Origin: Glaciimonas sp. PCH181
Lineage (GTDB): Bacteria > Pseudomonadota > Gammaproteobacteria > Burkholderiales > Burkholderiaceae_D
Direction of reading: 5' to 3'
Length of the DNA: 64,000 nucleotides
NCBI RefSeq assembly: GCF_003056055.1
Contig: NZ_PYFP01000001.1
Coordinates: forward strand, 2,480,001-2,544,000
Program-made: the position numbers and the translations under genes
Notes under the pieces: model-generated
Told to the model about the DNA's origin: nothing
Database searches by the model: none
Seen by the model: only the letters and a program-made list of their open reading frames with translations
Shown: positions 9,072-19,088 of the stretch, piece by piece
Layout: each line of letters starts with the position of its first letter
Position numbering within the stretch: position 1 is the stretch's first letter

Positions 9072-10205
9072 CTATAGCGGTGGTAAGCCGTGTTGTTGCA
9101 AGGCCCATTCCACGTGTTCACGGATGAGCGCTGAAGGGTCATCGGCGCGGGCTTTCAGCGCGGCGATAATCTCTGTGGCGCTGGTGGCGGCATTTCCCAG
9201 TCCTACGGCGATATTGCGCAACCAGCGTTCGTGTCCTATTCGACGAATCGGGCTGCCTTGCAAGCGTTGATTAAACTGTTCTTCGGTCCAGCTAAATAAC
9301 TCCACTAACGTGGCCTGATCCAGGCCGTTGCGCACATCAAAATCGCTGAGCGTAGACGGCTGCGCAAACTTGTTCCACGGACAGAAGAGCTGGCAATCAT
9401 CGCAACCATAGACGCGATTACCGATAAGCGGCCGAAACTCCAACGGAATACTGCCTTTTAGCTCGATCGTCAGATATGAAATGCAACGCCGCGCATCCAG
9501 CGTGTAAGGCGCAATGATCGCCTTGGTCGGACAAACGTCGATGCAGGCGCTGCATTGACCGCAATGCGGGGTAATGGGCGTATCGGTAGGCAACGGCAAA
9601 TCGGTGAGCATTTCGCCTAGGAAAAATAGCGAACCGGCTTCTCGATTCAACAATAATGTATGTTTTCCGCGCCAGCCCAGACCGGCCTTTTGCGCCAGAG
9701 CGACTTCCATCACCGGGGCAGAGTCGGTAAATACCCGATAGCCAAAAGGACCGATTTCAGCCGTGATGCGATCCGCCAACTGTTGCAAACGCGAACGCAA
9801 GACTTTGTGATAATCCCGCCCTCGGGCATATAACGAGACCGTCGCTGTAGCGGCAGCCTCTGGATTGAGACGATTTTTCTCGTACGCTCGCCATGCAGCG
9901 TCGGTGTCTTGCGGCAAATAATCCATGCGTACACTGATCGAACGGATGGTGCCGGGCACCAATTCGGCAGGTCGGGCGCGCTTCAAACCGTGCGCTGCCA
10001 TATAATCCATCTCACCGTGATAACCGAGCGCAAGCCAAGCCTGAAATCCGGCTTCTTGCTGCGACAAATCGACATCCGTAATCCGCACATCGGCAAACCC
10101 CAACTCCCGGCCCCAGGCTTTAATGGTGACGGCGAGTGCGGTCAATGCCAATGGTGCAGGATTGACAGGATTATTTTCTGACTCGGTGAAAGACGACTGC
10201 GACAT
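9072..10205 (-). CDS. queG: Epoxyqueuosine reductase QueG
   Basis: 377 aa, the cobalamin- and iron-sulfur-dependent enzyme that performs the last step of queuosine formation in tRNA (epoxyqueuosine to queuosine). The N-terminal flavodoxin-like region contains the GYHGEMDYM motif typical of QueG. Two ferredoxin-type clusters follow: CGQCSACIDVCPTKAI and CDDCQLFCPWNKF. A HEAT-like C-terminal segment ends the protein. It is divergent from tsaE with only about 20 bp between start codons, so the two promoters must overlap. Confidence 0.95.
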   Translation of the reverse strand: MSQSSFTESENNPVNPAPLALTALAVTIKAWGRELGFADVRITDVDLSQQEAGFQAWLALGYHGEMDYMAAHGLKRARPAELVPGTIRSISVRMDYLPQDTDAAWRAYEKNRLNPEAAATATVSLYARGRDYHKVLRSRLQQLADRITAEIGPFGYRVFTDSAPVMEVALAQKAGLGWRGKHTLLLNREAGSLFFLGEMLTDLPLPTDTPITPHCGQCSACIDVCPTKAIIAPYTLDARRCISYLTIELKGSIPLEFRPLIGNRVYGCDDCQLFCPWNKFAQPSTLSDFDVRNGLDQATLVELFSWTEEQFNQRLQGSPIRRIGHERWLRNIAVGLGNAATSATEIIAALKARADDPSALIREHVEWALQQHGLPPL

Positions 10206-10225
10206 CGGGACATCGATTCCAATAA

Positions 10226-10735
10226 ATGAACAGAGGACTATTTTACGAGATGCAAGACTTTACCCTCCATCTGCACGACGAAGCTGGGACTATCGCCTTG
10301 GGCGCAGCATTATCGCGGGCTTTAGTACCGGGCCTGACGATTTATTTGCACGGCGATCTTGGCGCCGGGAAAACCGCCCTCACCCGCGCCTTGCTGCACG
10401 CAGCCGGGTATAGCGGCCACGTCAAAAGTCCGACCTATACTCTGGTTGAACCTTATACCGTAAATTTGAATCTACAAGCAGTCGACGTGATGCATTTTGA
10501 TTTATATCGGATGGCGAGTCCTGAAGAGTTTCTTGAGGCAGGATTTCGCGAACATTTCAACGAAACCAATATCTGCATCGTCGAATGGCCAGAAAAAGCC
10601 GAAAATGTTTTGCCAACCCCAGACATTAACGTCACTCTCAGTGTTTCGGGAGAGGGGCGTGATGTAAAATTGCACGGCGTATCTGATAAGGGTAGTCAAT
10701 GTCTAGCTCGACTGAAATTTGCACCAAATCTGTAA
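10226..10735 (+). CDS. tsaE: tRNA threonylcarbamoyladenosine biosynthesis ATPase TsaE
   Basis: 169 aa. TsaE drives cycling of the TsaBD complex that adds the t6A base to ANN-decoding tRNAs. Walker A is GDLGAGKTAL, the conserved KSPTYTLV strand follows, and HFDLYRM then VEWPEKAE complete the family pattern. An internal ATG at 10250 could be the true start, dropping eight residues. Its 3' end overlaps amiC by 37 bp in another frame, a frequent tsaE-amiC arrangement in proteobacteria. Confidence 0.95.
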   Translation: MNRGLFYEMQDFTLHLHDEAGTIALGAALSRALVPGLTIYLHGDLGAGKTALTRALLHAAGYSGHVKSPTYTLVEPYTVNLNLQAVDVMHFDLYRMASPEEFLEAGFREHFNETNICIVEWPEKAENVLPTPDINVTLSVSGEGRDVKLHGVSDKGSQCLARLKFAPNL

Positions 10736-12087
10736 AATCCAAAACCCGCCGAACCGTGCTCAAAGCCGGAGGAACGCTGCTGATTTCGATCGTCGCACCG
10801 CTGACTTCCATGTCGGCCCGCGCTGCACAAATTCTGGCGGTGCGGGTCTGGCCAGCCGATGATTACACCCGCGTCACGCTGGAAAATGATACCGAATTAA
10901 AAGCCACCCATTTCCTGATACAAAATCCTGACCGTCTGGTAGTTGATATCGAAGGCATCGAACTGAATCCGACTTTGAAAGAACTGGTCGCCAAGATTCA
11001 ATCGAACGATCCTTACATTAAACAAGTCCGGGTTGGGCAGAATCGGCCTAATGTGGTCCGGCTGGTATTTGATCTGAAAGAGCAGGTTAATCCGCAGGTA
11101 TTTACGCTGGACCCGATTGGCAACTACAAAAATCGTCTGGTTTTTGACTTGTACCCGCTCAATCCGCCAGATCCGATTGCGGTCATGATCCAAAAAGGTG
11201 AATGGCCGACTGCCGAGCCGGGCGAAATTGTCCCGCCCGTGGCCCAGACCAAGCCAACGCCAACGCCGGCACAACAAGCGCCAAACCCGCCACTGGCAAG
11301 GGTTGATCCCAAGCCAGACAATAACAGCAGGCCGGACAACAAGCCCGAAAGCAAGGCCGACAAAGTCCCGACTATGACGCGCATGATCACCATCGCCCTC
11401 GACCCGGGTCATGGCGGCGAAGATCCCGGTGCGATTGGTCGCGGCGGCAATCGCGAGAAAGATGTCGTACTGGCCATCGCCAAACGACTCAAAGCCAAGA
11501 TTGAGCAGCAACCAAACATGCGCGTGATGTTGACCCGCGATGCCGATTTCTTTGTACCCCTAGGAATGCGCGTACAAAAGGCCCGCAAAGTGCAAGCTGA
11601 TTTGTTCGTCTCGATTCATGCCGATGCTTTCGTCACACCGACAGCGCGCGGCTCTTCAGTGTTTGCTTTATCTGAAAAAGGGGCCACGTCGACGGCAGCC
11701 CGCTGGATGGCGAATAAAGAAAATGCGGCCGATTTGATCGGTGGCGTCAATATCAAAAGCCATGATCGCCAACTCGCCAGCGTCTTGCTCGATCTATCGA
11801 CCACCGCCCAAATCAATGACAGCATGAAACTGGCAAGCGCTGTTCTAAATGAAATCGGCGGGATCAATAAATTGCATAAAGGCTCAGTTGAACAGGCAGG
11901 ATTCGCGGTATTAAAAGCACCCGATATTCCAAGTATTTTGATTGAAACAGCGTTCATTTCGAATCCTGAAGAGGAAGCCAAGCTTACCGATAACGCCTAT
12001 CAGGACAAAATGGCCGAAGCGGTACTGACCGGCATTAAGAAGTATTTCTCGCATAACCCACCGCTGGCGAAAAATCGGATGACCTAA
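10699..12087 (+). CDS. amiC: N-acetylmuramoyl-L-alanine amidase AmiC, Tat-exported
   Basis: 462 aa periplasmic amidase that cleaves septal peptidoglycan so daughter cells separate. A Tat signal with twin arginines (R17, R18 in KSKTRRTVLKAGG) leads into an AMIN domain (about residues 45-150) for septal targeting, then a Pro/Lys/Asp-rich linker (about 170-225). The Amidase_3 domain carries the zinc ligands in DPGHGGEDPG, the glutamate after NREKDV, SIHADAF and the catalytic LIETAFISN. A strong terminator follows about 36 bp after the stop. Confidence 0.95.
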   Translation: MSSSTEICTKSVKSKTRRTVLKAGGTLLISIVAPLTSMSARAAQILAVRVWPADDYTRVTLENDTELKATHFLIQNPDRLVVDIEGIELNPTLKELVAKIQSNDPYIKQVRVGQNRPNVVRLVFDLKEQVNPQVFTLDPIGNYKNRLVFDLYPLNPPDPIAVMIQKGEWPTAEPGEIVPPVAQTKPTPTPAQQAPNPPLARVDPKPDNNSRPDNKPESKADKVPTMTRMITIALDPGHGGEDPGAIGRGGNREKDVVLAIAKRLKAKIEQQPNMRVMLTRDADFFVPLGMRVQKARKVQADLFVSIHADAFVTPTARGSSVFALSEKGATSTAARWMANKENAADLIGGVNIKSHDRQLASVLLDLSTTAQINDSMKLASAVLNEIGGINKLHKGSVEQAGFAVLKAPDIPSILIETAFISNPEEEAKLTDNAYQDKMAEAVLTGIKKYFSHNPPLAKNRMT

Positions 12088-12123
12088 GCAGCAGTGGCCA
12101 GACTAAATTATTAGTCTAGCAAC

Positions 12124-12162
12124 AAAAAAGGGCACGACGCAAATTACGTCGTGCCCTTTTTT
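12124..12162. terminator. Bidirectional rho-independent terminator
   Basis: A perfect 10-bp stem GGGCACGACG / CGTCGTGCCC with a 7-nt loop, flanked by AAAAAA on the left and TTTTTT on the right, so it can stop transcripts from both sides. It lies between the convergent amiC (plus) and dedA (minus). Confidence 0.93.
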
Positions 12163-12233
12163 GCTATCGATAACCTCAATAAAGAGAATACCGACAGTGA
12201 ATACTAACTAATCAACCATGCCAAGAGAGAAAC

Positions 12234-12884
12234 TTAAGCCCGTCGTCCACGAATTTTCTGAAACAACTTCCAGCAACCGCCTAATGCCACCGGTATTAAT
12301 GCCGCGCCGACGCCAACTAATACAATGGTATTCAAATGGTCGCGGATAATAGGAATATTGCCAAAAAAATAACCAGCTGATACCAAACCAATTACCCAGA
12401 TAAGCGCGCCGGTGATGTTAAAAAACTGAAACTTTGAAAACGTCATCTTCGAAACACCTGCTACAAACGGCGCAAAGGTTCGAACGATAGGGATAAAACG
12501 CGACAAAATGACTGTTTTTCCGCCATGATGCTCGTAAAATGCATGTGTTTTTTGCAATGACTTTTGATCCAGCCAGCGATAGTCGTGCGTAAATACTTTA
12601 TCGCCGATCTTGCTGCCTATCCAATAATTCAACGTATTACCGGTGGTCGCTGCAATAATCAGCAAACCCATCAAGGCCCAGATATTCATCTCGCCACTGG
12701 CACAAAATGCCCCGCCGATAAACAATAGCGTGTCCCCGGGAAGAAATGGCATGACCACCAATCCAGTTTCACAAAACACAATCAGGAATAAGACCAAATA
12801 GATTAAGGTGCCGTATTCCTTAATCAGAAATCCAAGGGTTTTGTCAACGTGCAGAATCACGTCGAGGAATTGCATAAAGTCCAT
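12234..12884 (-). CDS. DedA-family membrane protein
   Basis: 216 aa integral membrane protein of the DedA/SNARE-associated (VTT) family. The conserved stretch FLPGDTLLFIGGAF, the SKIGDKV loop, and SRFIPIVRTFAPFVAGVSKM with its essential arginines are present. Members act as undecaprenyl-phosphate or phospholipid transporters and support membrane potential and envelope homeostasis. The gene stands alone, convergent with amiC, with an AT-rich leader before mutL. Confidence 0.92.
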   Translation of the reverse strand: MDFMQFLDVILHVDKTLGFLIKEYGTLIYLVLFLIVFCETGLVVMPFLPGDTLLFIGGAFCASGEMNIWALMGLLIIAATTGNTLNYWIGSKIGDKVFTHDYRWLDQKSLQKTHAFYEHHGGKTVILSRFIPIVRTFAPFVAGVSKMTFSKFQFFNITGALIWVIGLVSAGYFFGNIPIIRDHLNTIVLVGVGAALIPVALGGCWKLFQKIRGRRA

Positions 12885-13099
12885 AACTCTCCTATTGGTT
12901 GCGCGAAATAATACACTACCGCGTCAGCCCGAAAACCCTATCACGACAAATAAGATGCTAGCGGACTAGAAACAAGGTACAGAATCATCACTTTGATCCG
13001 ATCAAAATGCAGCGTTTGCTGAAATCTATGTCGGCGATCAAAAAAACATATCCCCTATCCAGACAGTAACCAGTCCCCGTGGTTCGGTATAATCGCCAA

Positions 13100-14959
13100 A
13101 TGAACGCACCATTGCCCTCCCCTCGCCCAATTCAGCCGCTTCCTGATAATCTTATTTCTCAAATCGCCGCGGGCGAAGTCGTAGAGCGACCGTCCGCAGT
13201 TGTCAAAGAATTACTAGAAAACGCGTTGGATGCGGGCGCGACCCAGATCACCGTCCGACTCGAACAAGGCGGCATAAAACGCATCGCGATTACAGACAAT
13301 GGGCGCGGTATCTTGCCAGAACAGCTGCCACTGGCGCTAGCCCGCCACGCCACCTCCAAAATCACGTCGCTGCACGATCTTGAGAATGTAGCAACACTGG
13401 GTTTTCGCGGCGAGGCGCTGGCCTCCATTGCGTCGGTATCCCAGCTAACACTGACATCGCGCACCGCCGATGCCGCCCATGCTTCTGAAATCGATGGCAG
13501 CACGCTGATCGTGACGCCCTCCTCTGGCGCGCAAGGCAGCACGGTGAACGTGCAGGATTTATATTTCAACACGCCAGCGCGGCGCAAGTTTCTAAAGTCA
13601 GATCAAACCGAATACGGCCATTGCGCCGAGGTCGTCCGCCGCATCGCGCTGTCACGGCCAGATGTCGCGTTTTCTCTGACGCACAACGGCAAAGCCGTCG
13701 ATCACTGGAATATCACCGAAAGCGCCAAACGCAGCGCCAGCATCCTCGGTACTGAATTTGCCGAAGCCAGATTAGTCTTGGACGAAAGCGCCGGTCCTTT
13801 GCGCTTGCATGGCTTCGTCGGCTTGCCGACCGCCTCCAAAGCCCGTGGCGACGCCCAGTATTTCTACGTCAATGGACGTTTTGTGCGCGACAAAGTGCTA
13901 ATGCATGCAGTACGTGCCGCTTACCAGGATGTATTGCACGGGGATCGTTTTCCGTCCTATGTTTTGGCGCTCGATCTTGATCCGGCGCTGGTCGATGTCA
14001 ACGTTCACCCCTCTAAAATTGAAGTGCGTTTTAGAGATAGCCGTTCGATTCATCAATTCATTTATCACGCCGTCAACCGCGCACTAGCGCATACGTCCGC
14101 AACGTCATTCGGTACAACGCCAGCGCCACTGCCATCACCCAGCGGTGCAATGCCGTGGATGCGCGGGTCCGAGGAACATCTGCAAGCTATTTTGCAACCG
14201 CAACAGCCACAATTGCAAGGCACGTTTGGCGCGCGCTTTGGCGGCAACAGCGGCCTTGGCGTTAGCCAGACCGCCGCCAACTATGGCGCGTTATTTGCGA
14301 ATGACACGTCAATATCGGTCGCCCCATCGCAAGATAGTAGTATCGCGACCACCGATACCTTGCCGACTAACGGTGAATTTCCACTCGGTTTTGCGTTGGC
14401 CCAATTGCATGGCATTTACATCCTCGCGCAGAATATCAAAGGATTAGTATTAATCGATATGCATGCCGCGCATGAACGGATTTTGTACGAGCAATTAAAA
14501 AATGCGCTCGACGAAAATGCGATGCAAGTCCAGCCGCTCTTGATCCCGGTCACGTTTTATGCCGATGGCGTAGAAGTCGGCACCGCAGAAGAAAATCAAG
14601 AAATCCTGCATGCATTGGGATTCGACATCGCCGCCATGTCGCCAACTACTTTAGCCGTACGAGCAGTGCCCGCGTTACTCAAAAATGCCGACGCCCAGAC
14701 GCTGGCACGCGACGTACTGCGCGATGTGCGCGAATATGGCGGGTCACGCGTATTGGTAGAGCGCCGCAACGAAATGCTAGGCACGCTTGCCTGCCATACG
14801 GCAGTGCGCGCCAACCGCAATCTGACTGCGCCGGAAATGAACGCGCTGTTGCGCCAGATGGAGGCCACCGACCGCGCCGACCAATGCAATCATGGCCGTC
14901 CGACCTGGACCCAACTGGCGCTCTCAGATCTGGATAAACTGTTCCTGCGCGGACAATAA
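13100..14959 (+). CDS. mutL: DNA mismatch repair protein MutL
   Basis: 619 aa from ATG 13100 (a GTG 21 nt earlier is in frame but adds nothing conserved). The N-terminal GHKL ATPase shows ELLENALDAG (motif I), DNGRG (motif II) and GFRGEAL (motif III). The transducer domain follows, and a low-complexity linker at about 340-450. The C-terminal dimerisation domain contains DMHAAHERILYE, which fits the D(Q/M)HA-x2-E-x4-E endonuclease metal motif, so this MutL probably nicks DNA, as expected outside the MutH-carrying enterics. miaA follows at 175 bp, a common pairing. Confidence 0.96.
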   Translation: MNAPLPSPRPIQPLPDNLISQIAAGEVVERPSAVVKELLENALDAGATQITVRLEQGGIKRIAITDNGRGILPEQLPLALARHATSKITSLHDLENVATLGFRGEALASIASVSQLTLTSRTADAAHASEIDGSTLIVTPSSGAQGSTVNVQDLYFNTPARRKFLKSDQTEYGHCAEVVRRIALSRPDVAFSLTHNGKAVDHWNITESAKRSASILGTEFAEARLVLDESAGPLRLHGFVGLPTASKARGDAQYFYVNGRFVRDKVLMHAVRAAYQDVLHGDRFPSYVLALDLDPALVDVNVHPSKIEVRFRDSRSIHQFIYHAVNRALAHTSATSFGTTPAPLPSPSGAMPWMRGSEEHLQAILQPQQPQLQGTFGARFGGNSGLGVSQTAANYGALFANDTSISVAPSQDSSIATTDTLPTNGEFPLGFALAQLHGIYILAQNIKGLVLIDMHAAHERILYEQLKNALDENAMQVQPLLIPVTFYADGVEVGTAEENQEILHALGFDIAAMSPTTLAVRAVPALLKNADAQTLARDVLRDVREYGGSRVLVERRNEMLGTLACHTAVRANRNLTAPEMNALLRQMEATDRADQCNHGRPTWTQLALSDLDKLFLRGQ

Positions 14960-15134
14960 TCAGCAAATCGACACGAACAAAGCGCTCAAATCGTCCATCA
15001 CCGACACTGCAAGTGAAGACCGTGTCGGTTGCCGTAACCGGCAATGCAAGCCGGGGCTGCGCTAAGCTAAGCAATCCAGCCCCACCACCATTTCAGTACG
15101 CAAACCGGCACCAGCCAAACTACCCGTTACCCGC

Positions 15135-16097
15135 ATGAGCCAAACCGCAACAAAACTGCCCTTAGTCGTCGCCATCATGGGGCCCACTGCCTCCGGCAAA
15201 ACTGCCGCCGCGTTAGAGATTGCACGCCATATCCCCTCAGAAATCATCTCGGTGGATTCCGCGCTGGTCTATCGCGGCATGGACATCGGCACCGCAAAAC
15301 CGAGCGCCGCAGAACGCGCCGCCGCGCCACACCATTTGATTGACATCATCGAACCGACGCAATCATATTCAGCCATGCAATTTCGCGAAAGCGCGCTAAC
15401 GTTGATCGAAGAAATCCACGCCCGCGGCAAACTAGCGCTGCTGGTCGGCGGCACAATGCTGTATTTCAAAGCCTTGCGAGAAGGTCTGGATACCCTGCCG
15501 CAAGCCGACCCGGCCTTACGCGCCCGCTTAGATGCCGAAGCCGCGCTGATCGGCGTGCCGGGCATGCACGCCAAACTCGCGCTGCTCGACCCGATCACCG
15601 CAGAACGCCTCAAACCCAACGACAGCCAACGCATTCAACGCGCCCTGGAAATCATCGAACTAAGCGGTCAGACCATGTCATCGCTGCTGACCAACAGTCC
15701 GCCTCCACAACTACCGTTCGACCTATTACCGATTGCGCTGGAACCGTCGGATCGCAGCGTCTTACATAAACGTATCGCGCAGCGCTTCGATTTGATGCTA
15801 AATAGCCAAGAAGGCGGCCTCATCGCAGAAGTAGAATCCCTACGTGCCCGCGGCGACCTGCATTTGGGCCTGCCGTCGATGCGCTGCGTAGGCTATCGCC
15901 AAACCTGGGAATACCTCGATGGCGACTACGATTTCAATGAAATGCGCGAAAAAGGCCTAGCCGCAACGCGACAACTTGCTAAACGGCAATTAACCTGGCT
16001 GCGCGCCATGCCGGAACGTATCGTTATCGACTGTATTGGGGATTCAGTAGCCGCGAAAGTGCTAGAAACAGTGCTAAATGCCCGGGAAAAGCGATGA
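15135..16097 (+). CDS. miaA: tRNA dimethylallyltransferase MiaA
   Basis: 320 aa. It transfers a dimethylallyl group to A37 of tRNAs reading UNN codons. The P-loop is [26 protein letters not shown] holds the family signature with the catalytic aspartate and threonine-binding residues. [16 protein letters not shown] and the C-terminal [10 protein letters not shown] also match. Length is normal. The usual downstream hfq is absent; a tRNA gene and a decayed integrated element follow instead. Confidence 0.96.
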   Translation: MSQTATKLPLVVAIMGPTASGKTAAALEIARHIPSEIISVDSALVYRGMDIGTAKPSAAERAAAPHHLIDIIEPTQSYSAMQFRESALTLIEEIHARGKLALLVGGTMLYFKALREGLDTLPQADPALRARLDAEAALIGVPGMHAKLALLDPITAERLKPNDSQRIQRALEIIELSGQTMSSLLTNSPPPQLPFDLLPIALEPSDRSVLHKRIAQRFDLMLNSQEGGLIAEVESLRARGDLHLGLPSMRCVGYRQTWEYLDGDYDFNEMREKGLAATRQLAKRQLTWLRAMPERIVIDCIGDSVAAKVLETVLNAREKR

Positions 16098-16206
16098 TTG
16101 AGCATTAGCACAACAAAAATGCACATCGAAGGAACAGAAGGCCGATTTTGCCGCCCAATTTGCTTGACAACAATTAGGCCAATACATCATAATCGTCGGC
16201 TTCTTT

Positions 16207-16283
16207 GGTGATATAGCTCAGTTGGTTAGAGCACAGCACTCATAATGCTGGGGTCGGTGGTTCAAGTCCACCTATCACCACCA
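16207..16283 (+). tRNA. tRNA-Met (anticodon CAT)
   Basis: A complete cloverleaf can be folded by eye. The acceptor stem is GGTGATA / TATCACC, the D arm GCTC...GAGC, the anticodon stem-loop CAGCACTCATAATGCTG with CAT in the centre, and the T arm GGTGGTTCAAGTCCACC. The encoded ACCA end is at 16280-16283. The acceptor stem and the lack of an initiator-type C1 mismatch indicate the elongator type. Its 3' end is the likely attachment site for the adjacent integrase. Confidence 0.95.
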
Positions 16284-16316
16284 TGAACATGTCCTAAGCA
16301 GTCCAAGGACGTATAG

Positions 16317-16353
16317 AAACCCGTACTTCTCTCTATGAGGATGCGGGTTTTTT
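16317..16353 (+). terminator. Terminator after tRNA-Met
   Basis: A 7-bp stem AAACCCG / CGGGTTT (16317-16323 and 16344-16350) followed by a T run, 34 bp beyond the tRNA 3' end. The 20-nt loop is large, so efficiency is uncertain. Confidence 0.6.
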
Positions 16354-16448
16354 GTTTCATGTCATCCGATGTTGTCCATTTGCATCCAACATTTTTGCGG
16401 GTATTTTTGAGGGTACCGGACCATACTCTCAAACTAGATACCCGCAAA

Positions 16449-17709
16449 ATGCCAAAGTTAGCCACCCCACTCACCGATATACAGCCAAGAACGGCCAAAC
16501 CTAAGGACAAGCCTTATAAGCTGGCGGACGGCGGCGGCCTATATTTGTTGGTTAATCCCGGCGGTTCCAAGTATTGGCGTATGGGTTATCGCTTTGCGGG
16601 TACCGAGCGGTTACTTGCTTTCGGGAAGTACCCGCAAATTTCCCTTGCTGATGCCAGGAAAGCAAGATCTGCTGCGCGCGACAAAATTAATGCAGGAATT
16701 GACCCTTCTCAAGCCAAGCGCATTGAAAATGCTTAACCAAGCATCAGTAAATGCAAACACTTTCGAAGCGGTAGCGCGGGAGTGGCACGCCAACAAAATT
16801 GAATCTTGGGAAACCCGGACGGCAGAAAATGTTCTCAATCGATTGGAAAAAGCTATTTTTCCGTTAATCGGAAAGATGCCAATCACTGACGTCAAAGCCC
16901 CCATCATGCTCGACGTATTGCGGCAGATCGAAAAACGTGGCGCCCTTGATATGGCGAAGCGACAAAGCCAGGTCTGTGGCCAGATATTTCGATATGCAAT
17001 TGCGTCCGGCAAGGCAGGAATAGATCCGATTCCCAGTCTACGTGGCGCGCTCAAACCTGGCGCAAAGGGCCACCATGCCGCTATTACTGCGGACGGTCTT
17101 CCCGAATTTATTCGCGCCTTTGAGCAAATCGAAGGGCGAATGTACCCGCCGACCAGAATCATGTTCGGGCTAATGATGCTGATCTTCGTACGCACAAGCG
17201 AATTGACCACAACCGAGTGGAAAGAAATCGATCTTGAAAAAGAATATTGGATTATCCCTTGGCAGCGTATGAAAATGGGTAAAAAGAAGCTCAACCCGCG
17301 CAAGGTAGACCATCACGTATTTTTGCCAAGCCGGGGATGGGCCATGCTGAGAGAACTTCATCAGTACACCGGTAACAATAGGTATCTATTCCACAATCTG
17401 CGCGATCACCAGAAGCCGGCAACCAATTTCGGCATATTGGCAGCGATCAAGCGCATGGGGTACAGCGGTGCCATGACTGGACACGGCTTTAGGTCACTGG
17501 CCATGGGGGTGATTAAAGAGCGCTTGGGCTACCGTCATGAGGTCGTTGATCGTCAGCTATCACATGCTTCTGGCGATACCTACGGAGAGGCCTACGATCG
17601 CGCTCTTTTTCTTGATGAGCGCAAGGTGATGATGCAACAGTATGCTGATTATTTAGGTTCCGTCGCCAGCGGGAAGGTCATTGCCGGCAAATTCGGCAAG
17701 GCGGCATAG
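16449..17709 (+). pseudogene. P4-type tyrosine integrase, split by a frameshift
   Basis: The first frame, from ATG 16449, encodes the DUF4102 arm-binding domain (KLADGGGLYLLVNPGG, then the FGKYPQISLADAR signature) and stops at 16736. The family sequence continues without a break in the +1 frame from about 16732 (VNANTFEAVAREWHANK) through the catalytic domain: R in FVRTSELTTTEW, GHGFRSLAMGV, then HASGDTYGEAYDR. One extra base near 16725-16731 explains the split. The integrase sits directly after tRNA-Met, the classic integration site. It is inactive unless the base is a sequencing error. Confidence 0.9.
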
Positions 17710-17871
17710 ATCGATCTGCCAATCGCAGAAAACTGCTTTAAATTCTAGACCATTGCTTTTTTGCGGGTACATCGGTTATGCCGGTTACATCATTGATGTT
17801 ATTCGTATTTTTTGTCACCGCACAAAATACGTGCGGTTACCGCAGTTACAAAACAAGTTTAGCCATGCCTA

Positions 17872-19088
17872 ATGCAACGGCTACAAAGGAGCGTGATATT
17901 GGGAAAATTATTCAACTTAAAAAAATGGCTGACAGTTCAAGAGGCAGCGAGGCGTCTCTCAAATGTATGCGGCAGCGAAATAACCGAGGCGGATGTACTG
18001 TGCTTGGCACTGGATGGGCATTTAAAATTGTCAGTTAATTTCGTAAATCACACGCTAGCCGAGTGCGGCGCGTGGTCGACGGCGAAGAAGGCGGTTGCGA
18101 AGATGCTGAGTGGAAGGAGTTTCCGCATGAAATGGTAGAGGTGATAGAAACCACTCCAGAATGGGTACAGGACGAGCACATAGCCAGCATGATGAGCTTG
18201 GATACAAATGACAAGCGATTCCTTAACTTGAGTGGTCAACTGGCAGTGATTAAGGGAGTTTGAGACCTGCCCATGATCGGCGGAGAGCTGCTCGATGTTG
18301 AGCAATCTTACCGACGTCTCATTGGCGGCTCGCCTGTAACCAGAATAAGGTTCGTAGGAGCTCTCGTGGAATCACCTACTGGGAGGACGATGTGTCAACT
18401 TCAAGAAAAATCGAACATTCTAAAAACTTGTGTGACAAGATATCATTTACCTAAAGATAGCGACTTCGTTGTTCGCACCGATGTGCTGATGAAGTTTGAG
18501 CAGTCGATAAGCGGCGCACCAGCAACTCCGGATGCGACGCCTCATCCTAAAGAATGGGATAATCTGCTAAAGATGGTTATTGGTATGGCGATAGACGGAT
18601 ATGGCTACGATCCAACGGCCAAAAAAAGTGGCATACCTAAAGAGATAGCGAAAGCCGTTACTGACCGTGGCATGAGTATCTCAGACGACACAGTTCGCAA
18701 GTATTTGAGGCAAGCAGAGAGAACTCGAATAATTAATTCTTCATTGGTCACTTGCGCCGTTAATGCCAGTTTTTTTTTTGCAGCAACTGACGCCCACATA
18801 TCGGCTGGGGCTGGAACAATCGGAATAATTGCCAAATCAGAAATAAGCATTGCACTGGATGGTGCCGGTGAGAGTGCTGCGGGGGGACAATTTGACGTCG
18901 GCACCAACAGATTAACCCACCAAGGCCAACCAGCGGCAACCTCACCTTACCTCTCGCGTGTTAATGCAACAGAACCACCGCATACTACCGATAGTCCTCA
19001 AGCTACCATTTGCTTTGATAACACCCCTTTTTCATGGACGCAGCTTCCCATCAGCGCAAATCCACCCAGTGTATGGTCGACGTTATGA
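17872..19088 (+). pseudogene. Integrative-element cargo gene of unknown function, broken by a frameshift and a nonsense codon
   Basis: The first frame (17872 to about 18065) reads LKKWLTVQEAARRLS and ends VNFVNHTLAECG, a pattern I recall at the N-terminus of long hypothetical proteins beside P4-type integrases. The sequence then continues in the frame of 18063, meets a TGA at 18261-18263, and resumes in the same frame with DLPMIGGELLDVEQSYRRL. From memory the family has Trp at this point, so TGG to TGA fits. The C-terminal part has LPKDSDFVVRTDVL, and a helix-turn-helix-like SISDDTVRKYLRQA near 18675-18717. After a run of ten T (18770-18779) the frame is low complexity and overlaps the opposite gene, so the true end is probably near 18750. 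Confidence 0.7.
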
